The notes: a model not told the origin generated them from the letters alone. DNA of 64,000 nt from Prosthecobacter sp. SYSU 5D2 (GCF_039655865.1 NZ_JBBYXL010000007.1:350047-414046), one strand, 5' to 3'. Positions 43,988-53,990 are shown, counted from the first letter of the stretch. Numbers and translations are program-made.

Positions 43988-44876
43988 CCATCTGCTGGGA
44001 GACGCCCGTCAAATAAGCAAGGTCACCGCCGGCCACTTCCGCAGCAAGCCAGCCATGATAGTTGATCTCCAGGAGGGCCTTGCGCACATCGGCATAATCA
44101 ATGTCACCTTCGCCGATCGGGGTGAACTTGCTTTCGGCGCGGGAGAAACCTTTGACGTCCAGCTTGATCACACGCTTGCCCAGCTGGCGGATCCAGTCGC
44201 CCATGCTGCCGTATTTCCAGTGGTTGCCGATGTCGAACTGCATGCCCACCCAGGGGGAGTTGAACTCGTCCACGTATTTCACAAACTTGTCCGCTGTCTG
44301 ATCCGCGCCGCCGTCGTGATTGTAGAGGAACTGGTTCCAGACGTTCTCGATGACAATGGACACGCCCAGCTCCGCCGCCAGCGGCACCGCCTTGGCAATG
44401 TTTTCCACCGAGCGCGGCCAGATTTCATTTTCGGGGCCGTCCTCACCTTTGCCGACGACAAGCAGCACGCTGTGACCACCGACGGCATGAGTATCGCGAA
44501 GAGCTGTTTTGAGATCGGCCAGGGCCTGGGCACGGGTGGCGGCATCAGCGCTGGTATGGCGGATTTTCCAATGGCTGCCGCAGACGGTGCCGTCCACAGG
44601 CAGGCCGGATTCCGCAATGGCCTTTTTCGTTTCCTCCACATCCATGGGCGGAGCATTGAGCTCGATGCCCATGAAACCGGCCTGTTTGGCGGCCTTGAAC
44701 TTGTCCGTCAGGCTGCCGTCCACTTTCACCATGCCAATCTTCAGCGTCTTATAAAGGCGGCCTGCCAGGGCGTGCGGGACGTCCGGTGCGGCGGCCACGT
44801 TTTGCCAGGCAGGCAGGGCAGTCGCGGCAGTGAGGAGGGAAGTGGTGCGGAGAAACTGGCGGCGGCTGGTGCTCAT
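43968..44876 (-). CDS. Tat-exported sugar phosphate isomerase/epimerase-like TIM-barrel protein
   Basis: The start at ATG 44876 gives 302 residues with SRRQFLRTTS at 4-13, a Tat signal. The xylose-isomerase-like barrel shows AKQAGFMGIELN near 67, VIENVWNQFLYNHDG near 187, MQFDIGNHWKYG near 224 and KLDVKGFSR near 249, with acidic and His metal ligands. Such proteins isomerise or epimerise free sugars or keto acids. It is the first gene of the operon that continues with the DUF1549/1553, SDR, DUF1501 and ceramidase-like genes. Confidence 0.85.
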   Translation of the reverse strand: MSTSRRQFLRTTSLLTAATALPAWQNVAAAPDVPHALAGRLYKTLKIGMVKVDGSLTDKFKAAKQAGFMGIELNAPPMDVEETKKAIAESGLPVDGTVCGSHWKIRHTSADAATRAQALADLKTALRDTHAVGGHSVLLVVGKGEDGPENEIWPRSVENIAKAVPLAAELGVSIVIENVWNQFLYNHDGGADQTADKFVKYVDEFNSPWVGMQFDIGNHWKYGSMGDWIRQLGKRVIKLDVKGFSRAESKFTPIGEGDIDYADVRKALLEINYHGWLAAEVAGGDLAYLTGVSQQMDAAFGL

Positions 44877-44997
44877 AGTGGGTGAATGGAAACAAACGCG
44901 CCGGTGGGCGGTCTCCATTCAAACGCAGGCCATCTCCCGCAAACTGGTGCTGCGGTGATGACAAGGCGTCTTTTGGTGTGCTGTCAGACGCGCAGGG

Positions 44998-46416
44998 TCA
45001 GGCATCGCGCAGCAGGATGGCATCCACATTGATGCCATCGTAAAGCGCATCGCTGAGGATGACCAGGGGATCGCCGGTCTTGATGTGACCATGCTTGCGG
45101 AGCATGTCCATGGCATCGCGGATGGCCTTGTCCGGAGTGCCTTCTTCAAAAGGCAGCACAAAGGGCTGCACACCGCGCGCACTGACCAGAGTGCGGCTGA
45201 CGTGGAGATGCGGCGTGAAGGCGTAAATGGAGGCGAATTCCGGGCGCTGATGTGCCAGCAGGTGGGCCATGATGCCGCGCAGGGTAAAGACCAGCAGCTT
45301 GGAGCCGGGGATGCTGTTGGCCAGCAGGATGGCCGCTTTCACGGTCTTGTGCTTGTTTGTCTTCAGGGGCGCATCACTGGCGAAGCGGCCGGAGGGATAC
45401 TTTTGCTCAATGCGGCGGATGACAGTGTCCAGCACCTCCACGCATTTGTCCGGATAACGGCCCACGCTGGTTTCTCCGCTGAGCATCACACAGTCCACCT
45501 GCTCAATGACGGCATTAAAAATATCCGTCACCTCGGCGCGGGTCGGCACGGGGTTTTCGATCATGCTTTCCAGCATCTGGGTGGCGACGATCACCTTGCG
45601 GCCGTGGTAGGAGCAGCGCTCGACGATCTGGCGTTGGATGAGCGGCAGGTCCTCGATGGGGCACTCGCTGCCGAGATCTCCACGCGCCACCATGATGCCG
45701 CCGCTGGCCTCCACGAGGGTATCGAGATTTTGAAGCGCCTGCTGGTTTTCGATCTTCGCAATGACGCGCGCCTTGCTGCCCTTTTGCTCCAGGAGCAGCT
45801 GAAGATGCTGGATGTGGGCGGGCTCGCGGGCAAAGCTGAGGGCAAAGTAATCCGCACCCAGCTCGCAGCCGAGGTCCAGGTCGGCATAGTCTTTTTGGGT
45901 GAGCGGCGGCAGGCGCACAGGGACGCCGGGGAGGTTGATGTGACGGCGGGACTTCATCTCGCCCTTGGTCAGGACGGTGCCGATGACGCGCTTTTCAGTA
46001 ATCTCGGTGGCCTTGATCTGGATCATGCCGCCATCCACCATGATGATGTCGCCCACCTTCAGGTCCTTGCCCAGTTCGGGATAATTGACCGTGACGGAAA
46101 GCGGCACGGTGGCGGCCACTTCCGGTTTGCAACGAAACTCCACCCAGTCACCCACCTGGAGCTGCCAGGGCTGCTCCACATCGCCCGTGCGGATGCTGGG
46201 GCCAGTGAGGTCCATCAGCACCGCGATCTCCTTGGAGCCCTTGGCGGCGGCCTCGCGGATGCGGGCATAGACCATGCGCACCCAGTCGTGGGAAGCATGG
46301 CTCATGTTCAGGCGGAAAATGTCCGCACCCTTTTCCATGAGGGTGGTGATGACTTCGGCAGACTCAGTGGCCGGCCCGAGGGTGCAAAGGATCTTGGTTT
46401 TGCGCATGTCTGGCAT
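44998..46416 (-). CDS. pyk: Pyruvate kinase
   Basis: Pyruvate kinase converts phosphoenolpyruvate and ADP to pyruvate and ATP. The start at ATG 46416 (Met10 of the longest frame) gives 472 residues, the normal length, and places RKTKILCTLGPATES at the N-terminus. Other signatures are GADIFRLNMSHASH, LMDLTGPSIRTGD, GGIMVARGDLG and MLSGETSVGRYP. The C-terminal domain ends after MDMLRKHGHIKTGDPLVILS. It stands alone, convergent with no partner and upstream of the TIM-barrel operon by about 120 bases. Confidence 0.96.
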   Translation of the reverse strand: MPDMRKTKILCTLGPATESAEVITTLMEKGADIFRLNMSHASHDWVRMVYARIREAAAKGSKEIAVLMDLTGPSIRTGDVEQPWQLQVGDWVEFRCKPEVAATVPLSVTVNYPELGKDLKVGDIIMVDGGMIQIKATEITEKRVIGTVLTKGEMKSRRHINLPGVPVRLPPLTQKDYADLDLGCELGADYFALSFAREPAHIQHLQLLLEQKGSKARVIAKIENQQALQNLDTLVEASGGIMVARGDLGSECPIEDLPLIQRQIVERCSYHGRKVIVATQMLESMIENPVPTRAEVTDIFNAVIEQVDCVMLSGETSVGRYPDKCVEVLDTVIRRIEQKYPSGRFASDAPLKTNKHKTVKAAILLANSIPGSKLLVFTLRGIMAHLLAHQRPEFASIYAFTPHLHVSRTLVSARGVQPFVLPFEEGTPDKAIRDAMDMLRKHGHIKTGDPLVILSDALYDGINVDAILLRDA

Positions 46417-46550
46417 GGTTGAAGGGGGTGCCGGGAGATTCAAGCGGCAATGCCGTCATGAAGCACGAGACAGGCCATGGTTGGAGCCCAGTGAAAGGAG
46501 CCGCATAATCGCCATTGATCCTGGCCTGGAGTTGGGATTGGGTAGAACGA

Positions 46551-49115
46551 GTGAAATCCGATGCGCACCTGGGAGATGACGAATCGAAGGCCGAGCCGTC
46601 GCCGGAAATGGCAGGTGCGCTGGAAGGGCCGTTTCGGCTGGCCATTGATACGATCCCAGGACTGGTGTGGAGCGCCCTGCCGGACGGGCGAATTGATTTC
46701 CTGAACCAGCGCTGGCGGGACTATACCGGAATGACGTTGGCGGAGGCTTGTGGATGGGGCTGGCAGGCGGCCATCCCGCCAGAGGATCTGGCTGGCCTGC
46801 TGGAATATTGGAAAGCGGTGCTGGCTTCCGGCGCACCGGGTGAAACAGAGGCCCGGTTGCGCGGTGCGGACGGGGTGGACCGCTGGTTTCTTTTCCGGGC
46901 GGTGCCGCTGTATGATGACCAGGGAAAGCTCATCAAGTGGTATGGAACGAACACAGACATCCAGGACCGGAAAGAAGCGGAAGCCCTGCTGGCCGGGGAG
47001 AAGCGCATCCTGGAAATGATCTCACGCTGGGAGCCGGTGCCGGTACTCATGGAGGCGCTTTGCCGCGTCGTGGAGGAAATATCCAAAGGGGTGTATTGCT
47101 CCATCCTTCTGATGGATGAACGGGGGGACAGGCTGAAGCATGGTGCCGCGCCCAGCCTGCCTGCGAGCTATACAGGCCAGTTAAAGGGACTGCTGGATTC
47201 TTATGAAGCAGGACCCTGCGCACGGGCGGCTTCGCTGATGAAACCGGTCATCATCGCGGATGTGCTGGTGAATGAGCCCAGTGTCTTTTTCCGGGAGCTG
47301 GCGGTGAAGCATGGATTGCGCGCCTGCTGGACCACGCCGGTGTTTTCATCCGGCGGGAAGGTACTGGGAACTTTTGCTCTATATTCCCTCGTTCCCTCCT
47401 TGCCCAGTGCTCAGCAGGAGCGGATGATCGGCCAGATGAGCCACCTGGCGGCGGTGGCCATTGAGCGCAGTCAGGAGCAGGAAAAATTAAAGCGGAGCGA
47501 GGCCTACCTGGCCAGGGCGCAGAGCCTGAGCTCCACGGGCAGCTTCTGCTGGAATGTCCGCACCCAGGAGATGGTCTGGTCAGATGAGACTTACCGCATC
47601 TGCGAGGTGGACCGGTCTTTGACGCCCACCGGAGAGATGACGCGCGACCTGATTCATCCTGAGGATGTTGAGCTTTTTTTCCAGATGCTTTCGAGGAGCG
47701 AGACGGACTACCGCTTTGAATGCCGGCTGCGGCTGCCCTCGGGAATCAAGCACATCCAGGTGGACGGTGCGGCGATGCGTAACGAGGAAGGACAACTGGT
47801 GGAATGGATCGGCAACTTTATGGACATCACCGCCAGGAAATTGGCGGACGAAGCCCTGCGAGCTTCCGAGCATCTGGCCCGCGGACAGCTCAATGCGTTG
47901 AAAAAAACGCTGGATGCGCTGTCACAGGAATCCGAGCCAGATCAGTTTCTGGCACATGTGCTGGGCACCCTCACAGAGGAAATGGAGGCGCACAGTGTCA
48001 GCGTCTGGGAGATGAATCCTGCCCTTGGGCAAGTAGAGTTGGTGGCTAACTTTGAGGACTCGCAGATCCAGTTGCCGACTAAACTTGAGCAGCCGCGATC
48101 CAGGCCAGCCCAGGAACCCCGTGAGCATCCCGTCTGGACAGCCTTTTTTCGCGATGGAAAACATTGCGTCGTGGGCATGCTGGACGCAGACCCGCCCAGG
48201 GTGCGGCTGGAGGACGGGCAGAACACGGATGGCCATCACTGGTATGGGGACCAAATTTCTGATCCGCAGGTGGAAGCGACCATCAAGCGCCTGGCGGAGC
48301 TGGGCATCATCACCACGCTGTGCGTGCCGCTGCTTTTGGCGGGGAAGGTGACCGGGCTGGTAAGCATCCGCTTCCAGCAGCGGCGCACCTTCCGGCGGGA
48401 GGAAGTGGAGCTCACGCGGGCGCTGACCCACCACGTCATGCTGGCAGTTTACTGGATGCGCCTCTCCAGACAGAGCCGGGAAACAGCCGTGGTGGCGGAG
48501 CGGAACCGGATGGCACGAGACATCCATGACACCCTGGCACAGGGTTTTACGGGTGTGATCGTACAACTGGAGGCGGCAGAGGATGCCAAGTCCAAGGGCC
48601 TTTATGACAACGTGGATCACCACATCCAGCGCGCCCGCGAACTGGCCCGCGAGAGCCTGAAAGAAGCGCGAAGATCCGTCCAGGCGCTGCGTCCGCAAGC
48701 CTTGGAGGAACGCAGCCTGCCGGAGGCCCTCGAAGCCCAGGGCACAAAGATGACGTTTGGCACGCCCATGCGGGTGAGTTTTGTCCTGGAGGGGAATCCC
48801 ACACCGCTGCCGGCCGGGTGTGAGGACAACCTGCTGCGCATCAGCCAGGAGGCGCTGACGAATGCGGTCCGCCATGCCAACGCGGGCGAGTTCGGCATCC
48901 GGCTGGCATTCACTCTGCAGCGCATCACCTTGGAGCTGCGGGATGACGGCTGCGGTTTTGACCTCGCGGCCAAGAGTGACGGTTTCGGCCTGCTGGGTAT
49001 CCGTGAGCGAGTGGAGGCCATGGGTGGAGAGCTGGCCTTGAACAGCGGCCCCGGCCATGGAACGGTACTCTGCATTTCTCTGCCTGTGAGCAAACTCCCA
49101 TCCACTTCGCCATGA
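46551..49115 (+). CDS. Sensor histidine kinase with PAS and GAF domains (NarX/DegS type)
   Basis: The likely start is GTG 46551 or ATG 46608; the frame extends up to TTG 46515, the numbering used here. The protein of about 850 residues has a PAS domain (about 40-150, AIDTIPGLVWSALPDGRIDF), a GAF domain (about 170-320), a second PAS (about 330-440) and a second GAF (about 475-640). The HisKA_3 dimerisation domain follows, with phospho-acceptor His671 in RMARDIHDTLAQG. An ATPase domain ends the protein (RHANAGEFGIRLAF, DDGCGFD, GFGLLGIRERVEAMGG). No membrane helix is seen, so it senses an internal signal. It overlaps its regulator gene by four bases. Confidence 0.93.
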   Translation: MKSDAHLGDDESKAEPSPEMAGALEGPFRLAIDTIPGLVWSALPDGRIDFLNQRWRDYTGMTLAEACGWGWQAAIPPEDLAGLLEYWKAVLASGAPGETEARLRGADGVDRWFLFRAVPLYDDQGKLIKWYGTNTDIQDRKEAEALLAGEKRILEMISRWEPVPVLMEALCRVVEEISKGVYCSILLMDERGDRLKHGAAPSLPASYTGQLKGLLDSYEAGPCARAASLMKPVIIADVLVNEPSVFFRELAVKHGLRACWTTPVFSSGGKVLGTFALYSLVPSLPSAQQERMIGQMSHLAAVAIERSQEQEKLKRSEAYLARAQSLSSTGSFCWNVRTQEMVWSDETYRICEVDRSLTPTGEMTRDLIHPEDVELFFQMLSRSETDYRFECRLRLPSGIKHIQVDGAAMRNEEGQLVEWIGNFMDITARKLADEALRASEHLARGQLNALKKTLDALSQESEPDQFLAHVLGTLTEEMEAHSVSVWEMNPALGQVELVANFEDSQIQLPTKLEQPRSRPAQEPREHPVWTAFFRDGKHCVVGMLDADPPRVRLEDGQNTDGHHWYGDQISDPQVEATIKRLAELGIITTLCVPLLLAGKVTGLVSIRFQQRRTFRREEVELTRALTHHVMLAVYWMRLSRQSRETAVVAERNRMARDIHDTLAQGFTGVIVQLEAAEDAKSKGLYDNVDHHIQRARELARESLKEARRSVQALRPQALEERSLPEALEAQGTKMTFGTPMRVSFVLEGNPTPLPAGCEDNLLRISQEALTNAVRHANAGEFGIRLAFTLQRITLELRDDGCGFDLAAKSDGFGLLGIRERVEAMGGELALNSGPGHGTVLCISLPVSKLPSTSP

Positions 49116-49771
49116 AAGCCACCCTTTCTCCAAGCCTGGCGGATGACACCCCGGATCGCATCCGCATCCTCGTCGCGGATGATCACGTGACGGTCCTGGA
49201 AGGCCTGGTGGCCATCATCGGACGGCAGCCGGACATGAACGTGGTCGCCGCTGCGGTGAACGGGCGTGAAGCCGTGGACCTGTGGAGAAAACACCGTCCG
49301 GATGTGGCCCTGCTGGACCTGCGCATGCCGCTGCTGGATGGCGTGGGTGCCATTGAGGAAATCCGCCCCCATGATAGCGGCGCACGCATCATCATCCTGA
49401 CCACCTTTGATGCCGATGCGGACATCTCCAAGGCCATCAAGGCCGGCGCGCGCGGGTATCTGCTGAAAGACGCGCCGCGTGAGGAACTGCTGGCCTGCAT
49501 CCGCAAGGTGCATGCCGGGCAGACCTCCCTCTCCCCGGAGCTCGTGACCAAGCTGGCGGCAGGCCTTTCCTCCGTGCCGCTGACGGCCCGCGAGCGGGAT
49601 GTCCTGACCCTGCTGGCACGCGGCCGCAGCAACAAGGAAATCGGGGGCAGCCTCTTCATCAGTGAGACCACGGTGAAATCTCACCTGCGCAGCATTTTCA
49701 CCAAGCTCAACGTGCTGAGCCGCACCGAAGCCATTGCCGCTGCCAGCCAGCGCGGTTTGGTGAAGCTGTGA
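49112..49771 (+). CDS. NarL/FixJ family response regulator
   Basis: The 219 residues start at ATG 49112 within the kinase stop (ATGA). The receiver domain has acidic residues Asp23 and Asp24, phospho-acceptor Asp69 in LLDLRMP and the conserved Lys in LLKDAP near 118. The DNA-binding domain is LuxR-type, with [22 protein letters not shown] near 156 and [16 protein letters not shown] near 184. It should activate or repress genes in response to the adjacent kinase; targets cannot be told. A C-rich hairpin follows the gene. Confidence 0.95.
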   Translation: MKATLSPSLADDTPDRIRILVADDHVTVLEGLVAIIGRQPDMNVVAAAVNGREAVDLWRKHRPDVALLDLRMPLLDGVGAIEEIRPHDSGARIIILTTFDADADISKAIKAGARGYLLKDAPREELLACIRKVHAGQTSLSPELVTKLAAGLSSVPLTARERDVLTLLARGRSNKEIGGSLFISETTVKSHLRSIFTKLNVLSRTEAIAAASQRGLVKL

Positions 49772-49795
49772 TCCGGGCCGCCTGGGCAGGACAAT

Positions 49796-49813
49796 CTCCT
49801 CCAAAAGGAGGAG
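49796..49813 (+). terminator. Hairpin downstream of the two-component pair
   Basis: CTCCTCC (49796-49802) pairs with GGAGGAG (49807-49813) around an AAAA loop, 25 bases after the stop codon. There is no T-tract, so termination would be weak or factor-assisted. The remaining bases to 50000 hold the palindrome GGGGCATGCCCC at 49927-49938 and no gene. Confidence 0.4.
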
Positions 49814-50000
49814 GCCGGAATCCTCCCTCCGGATCAATCCATTTTCAGCCTCCTGGTCAATTGCAGGCCAAGGGCCTTTCACGCATGCTGCATTCATAAC
49901 GGTAGGACGCTGCAATAAGGAAAACGGGGGCATGCCCCAATTCGGATCCGTCTTCGCAGCAGCCTGCGGCCTGAATCTCAAACAGCCAAAATTCATCCTC

Positions 50001-50825
50001 ATGAGCAGCATCACCACTCCAGACGGCACGCAGATTTATTATAAAGACTGGGGTTCCGGCCCCGTCGTGGTTTTCAGTCATGGCTGGCCTTTGAGCTCGG
50101 ATGCCTGGGAATCCCAGATGCTCTTTCTGGCCTCACATGGCTACCGCTGCATCGGCCATGACCGCCGTGGCCATGGCCGCTCCAGCCAGCCCTGGCATGG
50201 CAACGAGATGGACACTTATGCGGATGACCTGGCCGCGCTTCTGGACACGCTGGATGTGAAGGAAGCCACTCTCGTCGGCCACTCCACCGGCGGTGGCGAG
50301 GTCACCCGTTACATTGGCCGGCATGGCACGGCCCGCGTGGCCAAGGCGGTGCTGGTGGGCGCGGTGCCGCCCGTCATGGTGAAGACAGAGGCCAATCCGG
50401 GCGGCCTGCCACTGGAGTTTTTTGACGGCCTGCGCGCAGCCCATCTGGCTGACAGATCACAGCTTTACAAGGACCTGGCCAGCGGCCCCTTCTTTGGCTT
50501 TAACCGGCCTGGGGCCAAGGTTTCCCAGGGCATGATTGACTCCTTCTGGATGCAGGGCGTGATGGCCGGGGCCAAGAACACCTATGATTGCATTAAGGCC
50601 TTTTCAGAGACCGACTTCACCGAGGACCTGAAGAAGTTCGATGTGCCCACGCTCATCGTGCATGGCGATGACGACCAGATCGTCCCCATCGGTGCGTCCG
50701 CGATGATCTCATCGAAGCTCGTGCCCAATGCCATTTTGAAGATCTACCCCGGCGGCTCCCACAGCCTGGGAGACACGAGCAAAGATCAGCTCAACGAAGA
50801 CCTGCTCGCCTTCCTGCAATCTTAA
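50001..50825 (+). CDS. Alpha/beta hydrolase, non-haem chloroperoxidase/esterase type
   Basis: The start at ATG 50001 gives 274 residues, the normal size, beginning [17 protein letters not shown]. The oxyanion and nucleophile features are [12 protein letters not shown] near 25 and Ser95 in GHSTGGGE. The catalytic Asp lies in HGDDDQIVP near 229 and the His in GGSHSLGD near 256. The family includes chloroperoxidases and arylesterases that also form peracids; the native reaction is unknown. It heads a three-gene operon with an SDR and a membrane protein. Confidence 0.88.
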   Translation: MSSITTPDGTQIYYKDWGSGPVVVFSHGWPLSSDAWESQMLFLASHGYRCIGHDRRGHGRSSQPWHGNEMDTYADDLAALLDTLDVKEATLVGHSTGGGEVTRYIGRHGTARVAKAVLVGAVPPVMVKTEANPGGLPLEFFDGLRAAHLADRSQLYKDLASGPFFGFNRPGAKVSQGMIDSFWMQGVMAGAKNTYDCIKAFSETDFTEDLKKFDVPTLIVHGDDDQIVPIGASAMISSKLVPNAILKIYPGGSHSLGDTSKDQLNEDLLAFLQS

Positions 50826-50848
50826 ACGCCTGTCACCTAACAAAAAAC

Positions 50849-51595
50849 ATGGATAAAAAACTCGCTGGAAAAGTCGCTGTCGTCACCGGAGCTTCCAAAG
50901 GCATTGGAGCCGCCATTGCCAGACGCCTCGCGGCTGAAGGCGCTGCCGTGGTGGTCAACTATGCCTCCAGCAAAAGCGGTGCCGGCAAGGTCGTGGCCGA
51001 CATCGAAAGCGCAGGCGGAAAGGCGGTCGCGGTCCAGGGAGATGTGGCGAAAAAGGCCGACATTGAGCGCTTGCTGGCTGAAGGGGTGGCCGCTTTTGGA
51101 ACGATTGACATCCTCGTGAACAACGCCGGCATCTATGAGGGTGAGCCGCTGGGGGAGATCACGGAAGAGAACTTCCACCGGCAGTTCAATCTGAATGTGC
51201 TCGGCCTCATCCTCACCACGCAGGAAGCAGTCAAACATTTCGGTCCGGCAGGGGGCAGCATTGTCAATGTTAGCTCCGTGGTCAGCACGCTTTGCCCGGC
51301 AGGTACGGCAGCTTACAATGCCACCAAAGCCGCCGTGGACAGCCTGACCCGCACCTTTGCCAAAGAACTCGGTGTCCGGAAAATCCGCATCAATTCTGTC
51401 AATCCAGGTCCGATCGAAACCGAAGGCACACATTCTGCCGGCATGGTGGAGCCCTTCCAGGCCTTTGCCGCCATCACGCCGCTGGGGCGCATCGGCCAGC
51501 CAGATGACATTGCTCCGGCGGTGGTCTTTCTCGCCTCGCCCGACTCCGGCTGGATCACCGGTGAAACCCTTTATGTGACCGGCGGTCTGCACTGA
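50849..51595 (+). CDS. SDR family oxidoreductase
   Basis: The 248 residues carry TGASKGIG at 13-20, NNAGIYE near 91 and the catalytic Ser and Tyr-Lys around NVSSVVS and AAYNATKAAVDSL near 155. The pattern fits glucose 1-dehydrogenase/FabG-like enzymes using NADP(H): a basic residue follows the first strand less clearly, so the cofactor is not certain. The gene lies 23 bases after the hydrolase gene and 49 bases before a membrane protein, so all three probably share one transcript. Confidence 0.9.
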   Translation: MDKKLAGKVAVVTGASKGIGAAIARRLAAEGAAVVVNYASSKSGAGKVVADIESAGGKAVAVQGDVAKKADIERLLAEGVAAFGTIDILVNNAGIYEGEPLGEITEENFHRQFNLNVLGLILTTQEAVKHFGPAGGSIVNVSSVVSTLCPAGTAAYNATKAAVDSLTRTFAKELGVRKIRINSVNPGPIETEGTHSAGMVEPFQAFAAITPLGRIGQPDDIAPAVVFLASPDSGWITGETLYVTGGLH

Positions 51596-51644
51596 ACGGG
51601 CGTCGAAGTTCCACATTCTATAACCTTATCCAAAAACATCATTT

Positions 51645-52157
51645 ATGTTTGGACTCACTTCACTTGGTGCCATCCACACCCTCATCGGCCTGGTGGCCTT
51701 GTTCGCCGGCGCCGTGGCCCTGGTCCGTGACCACACCATCACCGCGAATAACAAAACAGGCAGGCTCTATGTCATCACGACCGTGCTGACCTGTCTGACG
51801 GGGTTCGGAATTTATGAAAACGGCGGTTTCGGTGCACCCCACGTTTTGGGCATCATCACCCTCGCAGTGCTGTGGCTGGGCTGGGCCGCTGAACATTCAG
51901 CCAGCCCAGCGCAGAAGACCCGGATTGTGGCAACGGTCAGCTACTCTGCCACCTTCTTCTTCCACTGGATCCCGACCATCACCGAAGGCGCGACCCGGCT
52001 GCCCTTGGGTGCACCCCTTGTCGCGGAGCGCGAAGGACCCGAAATTCAGGCGGCGGTAGGTGTGGCGTTTGTGCTGTTTGTCATTGGAACGACCATGCAG
52101 GTTATGGCCATTCGCCGCCGGGCTGCTGCACCTGGTTTTGAGGTTCTGTCCTCCTAA
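51645..52157 (+). CDS. Four-helix membrane protein of unknown function
   Basis: The 170 residues form about four membrane helices: IHTLIGLVALFAGAVALV, VITTVLTCLTGFGIY, VLGIITLAVLWLGWAAEH and AVGVAFVLFVIGTTMQVM. The layout with conserved His residues resembles small DUF2306-like or cytochrome-b-like bundles, but I cannot assign a family. It closes the hydrolase-SDR operon. A degenerate hairpin without T-tract follows, and no gene is seen up to 52386. Confidence 0.65.
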   Translation: MFGLTSLGAIHTLIGLVALFAGAVALVRDHTITANNKTGRLYVITTVLTCLTGFGIYENGGFGAPHVLGIITLAVLWLGWAAEHSASPAQKTRIVATVSYSATFFFHWIPTITEGATRLPLGAPLVAEREGPEIQAAVGVAFVLFVIGTTMQVMAIRRRAAAPGFEVLSS

Positions 52158-52386
52158 AGGGAGATGGTCCCATCCAGGGATGGAGACCGTACGGGCCGCC
52201 CGCAGTGAGGAGGAGACAAAAAAGACAAGGGAAAGACAGGCACTTGGCAGCACCCCATTTCGGGGCATGGTGGGCACAATCCTATTGAGCTTGCTGCGGG
52301 CGACTCCTTTTTAGTGGTGATTCGGCAGCTTCGCAGTCGTATGACTCCTGCCAAAGTCCCGAAATTCCCCCCAGCATTCTTAGCCC

Positions 52387-53796
52387 ATGCCCCGTCTCTG
52401 CTTACTTCCGGTTCTCTTCCTCGCTTCCTGTGCCGTGGGGCCCAATTTTATCTCCCCGGAGGGGACCACGCAGGGGCGGTTCCGCTCCAGTGCCTCGGGC
52501 ACGCTGGCGGCTCCGCCGGATGAGGGGGCGCTACAGGCCTGGTGGCAGCGGTTTGGGGATCCCAAGCTGAATGACCTCATCGGGCAGACGATCACGAACA
52601 ACCAGGATGTGAAAGCGGCGGTCGCCAATATCAAGGCGGCGCGGGCGGAGCGGAATTTTGCCACGTTTGACTTCGGCCCGGTGGTGACAAGTGAGTCGAG
52701 CTACGTGAACAGACGGGCCACGGGCTTTAACTTGCCTTCGATTTTGCCCCGGGACCTGGAGACTTATAACACGGGTTTCGATGCGACCTGGGAGCTGGAT
52801 CTGTTCGGCCGGGTGCGGCGGAATGTGGAGGCGGCTTCGGCAGACCTGGCGGCGGCGGAAGCAGTTCGCGACGATCTGCTGGTATCGGTGACTGCGGAGA
52901 CGGCGCTCACTTATATGCAACTGCGCGGGCTGCAAAACCAGCTGGATGTGGCCCGGCGCAATGCGGAGAACCAGCGTGCGACATTGGACCTGACGACCAA
53001 ACTGCTGGAAGGCGGGCGGGGAACGGATCTGGACACCTCGCGGGCGCGGGCGCAGCTCAGCACGACTCTGGCGACCCTGCCCCCGCTGGAAGGCGCGGTG
53101 GACAAGGCTTTCCATCGGCTGGCGGTGCTGACGGGACAGACCCCAGATGCCCTGCGCGGACGGCTGAAACTGGCTCCGCTGCCCTCCCGCCTGCCGTCCA
53201 TCCGGCTGGGGGATCCCGCCTCCCTGCTGCGCCGACGACCGGACATCCGGGCTTCTGAGCGGCAGCTGGCGGCGGCGACGGCGCGCATTGGCGTGGCCAC
53301 GGCGGATCTTTTTCCCCGTATCACGCTCAATGGCAATGCCGGCCTGACGGCGGGCAGCTTTACCGGGCTGGGCGAAAACGGGGCGGACAGCTTCAGCTTT
53401 GGACCTAACATCAGCTGGGCCTTCCTGGACACTCCACGACGCCTGCAACTGGTGAAAGCTGCGGGGGCTCGGACGGAGGCAAGGCTGGCCACCTATCAGC
53501 AGACCGTGCTGCTGGCGCTGGAGGATGTGGAAAACGCCATCACCGATTACGGGCGTGAACAGACCCGGCGCAACCACCTTGCCGATGCCGTGGAAAGCAG
53601 CGCCAAGGCGGCCTCTCTGGCCCGCCAGCGGTTTGATCAAGGTGCAGCCGGTTTCCTGGAAGTGCTGGATTCTGAGCGGGTGAAGCTGCAGGCAGAAGTC
53701 GCCCTGGCTGAAAGCCAGACACGCACCGCCACGAACCTGATCGCCGTGTTCAAGGCGCTCGGCGGCGGGTGGGATGCGCAGGGCCGCGCCAAGTAA
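52387..53796 (+). CDS. Outer-membrane efflux lipoprotein (OMF, NodT family)
   Basis: This TolC-like subunit completes tripartite pumps by forming the outer-membrane channel. The lipobox LASC puts Cys15 as the lipidated residue. The two OEP repeats follow (about 60-250 and 270-460), with YNTGFDATWELDLFGRVRRN near 130 and LLRRRPDIRASERQLAAATA near 280. The 469 residues match NodT/OprM proteins. No RND transporter or membrane-fusion gene is next to it, so it is an orphan here. Confidence 0.92.
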   Translation: MPRLCLLPVLFLASCAVGPNFISPEGTTQGRFRSSASGTLAAPPDEGALQAWWQRFGDPKLNDLIGQTITNNQDVKAAVANIKAARAERNFATFDFGPVVTSESSYVNRRATGFNLPSILPRDLETYNTGFDATWELDLFGRVRRNVEAASADLAAAEAVRDDLLVSVTAETALTYMQLRGLQNQLDVARRNAENQRATLDLTTKLLEGGRGTDLDTSRARAQLSTTLATLPPLEGAVDKAFHRLAVLTGQTPDALRGRLKLAPLPSRLPSIRLGDPASLLRRRPDIRASERQLAAATARIGVATADLFPRITLNGNAGLTAGSFTGLGENGADSFSFGPNISWAFLDTPRRLQLVKAAGARTEARLATYQQTVLLALEDVENAITDYGREQTRRNHLADAVESSAKAASLARQRFDQGAAGFLEVLDSERVKLQAEVALAESQTRTATNLIAVFKALGGGWDAQGRAK

Positions 53797-53867
53797 GCGA
53801 CGAATCTGTCACTTTGTAGCGGCAGGTGCAATACATCCGGCTTCGCGCTGATCCGCGATAGCTTGGT

Positions 53868-53987
53868 ATGAAAACGATTTTGCGAGAGGAAGGACTTTAT
53901 CTGCTACTGCTCACCTTTTTGATGCCTCGCAGCCGGGTGCCGGATGTGAAACCTACGGAGGCACATCATTCACCAGCCACAGCATGA
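53868..53987 (+). CDS. Possible 39-residue hydrophobic peptide
   Basis: ATG 53868 opens a 39-codon frame ending three bases before the isochorismatase-like start. The peptide is KTILREEGLYLLLLTFLMPR and then a polar tail with HH. One short hydrophobic segment is present. It might be a leader peptide or small membrane protein, or simply noise; codon evidence is too short to decide. Confidence 0.25.
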   Translation: MKTILREEGLYLLLLTFLMPRSRVPDVKPTEAHHSPATA

Positions 53988-53990
53988 AAC

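Noticed and set aside
45085..46422. A 445-codon frame opposite pyk
   Set aside because: Pyruvate kinase on the other strand is unmistakable, and the antisense translation is low-complexity His/Gly/Asp-rich sequence.
47922..50029. Two long frames (403 and 470 codons) opposite the histidine kinase and response regulator
   Set aside because: Both run across conserved two-component domains on the plus strand and have no family features.
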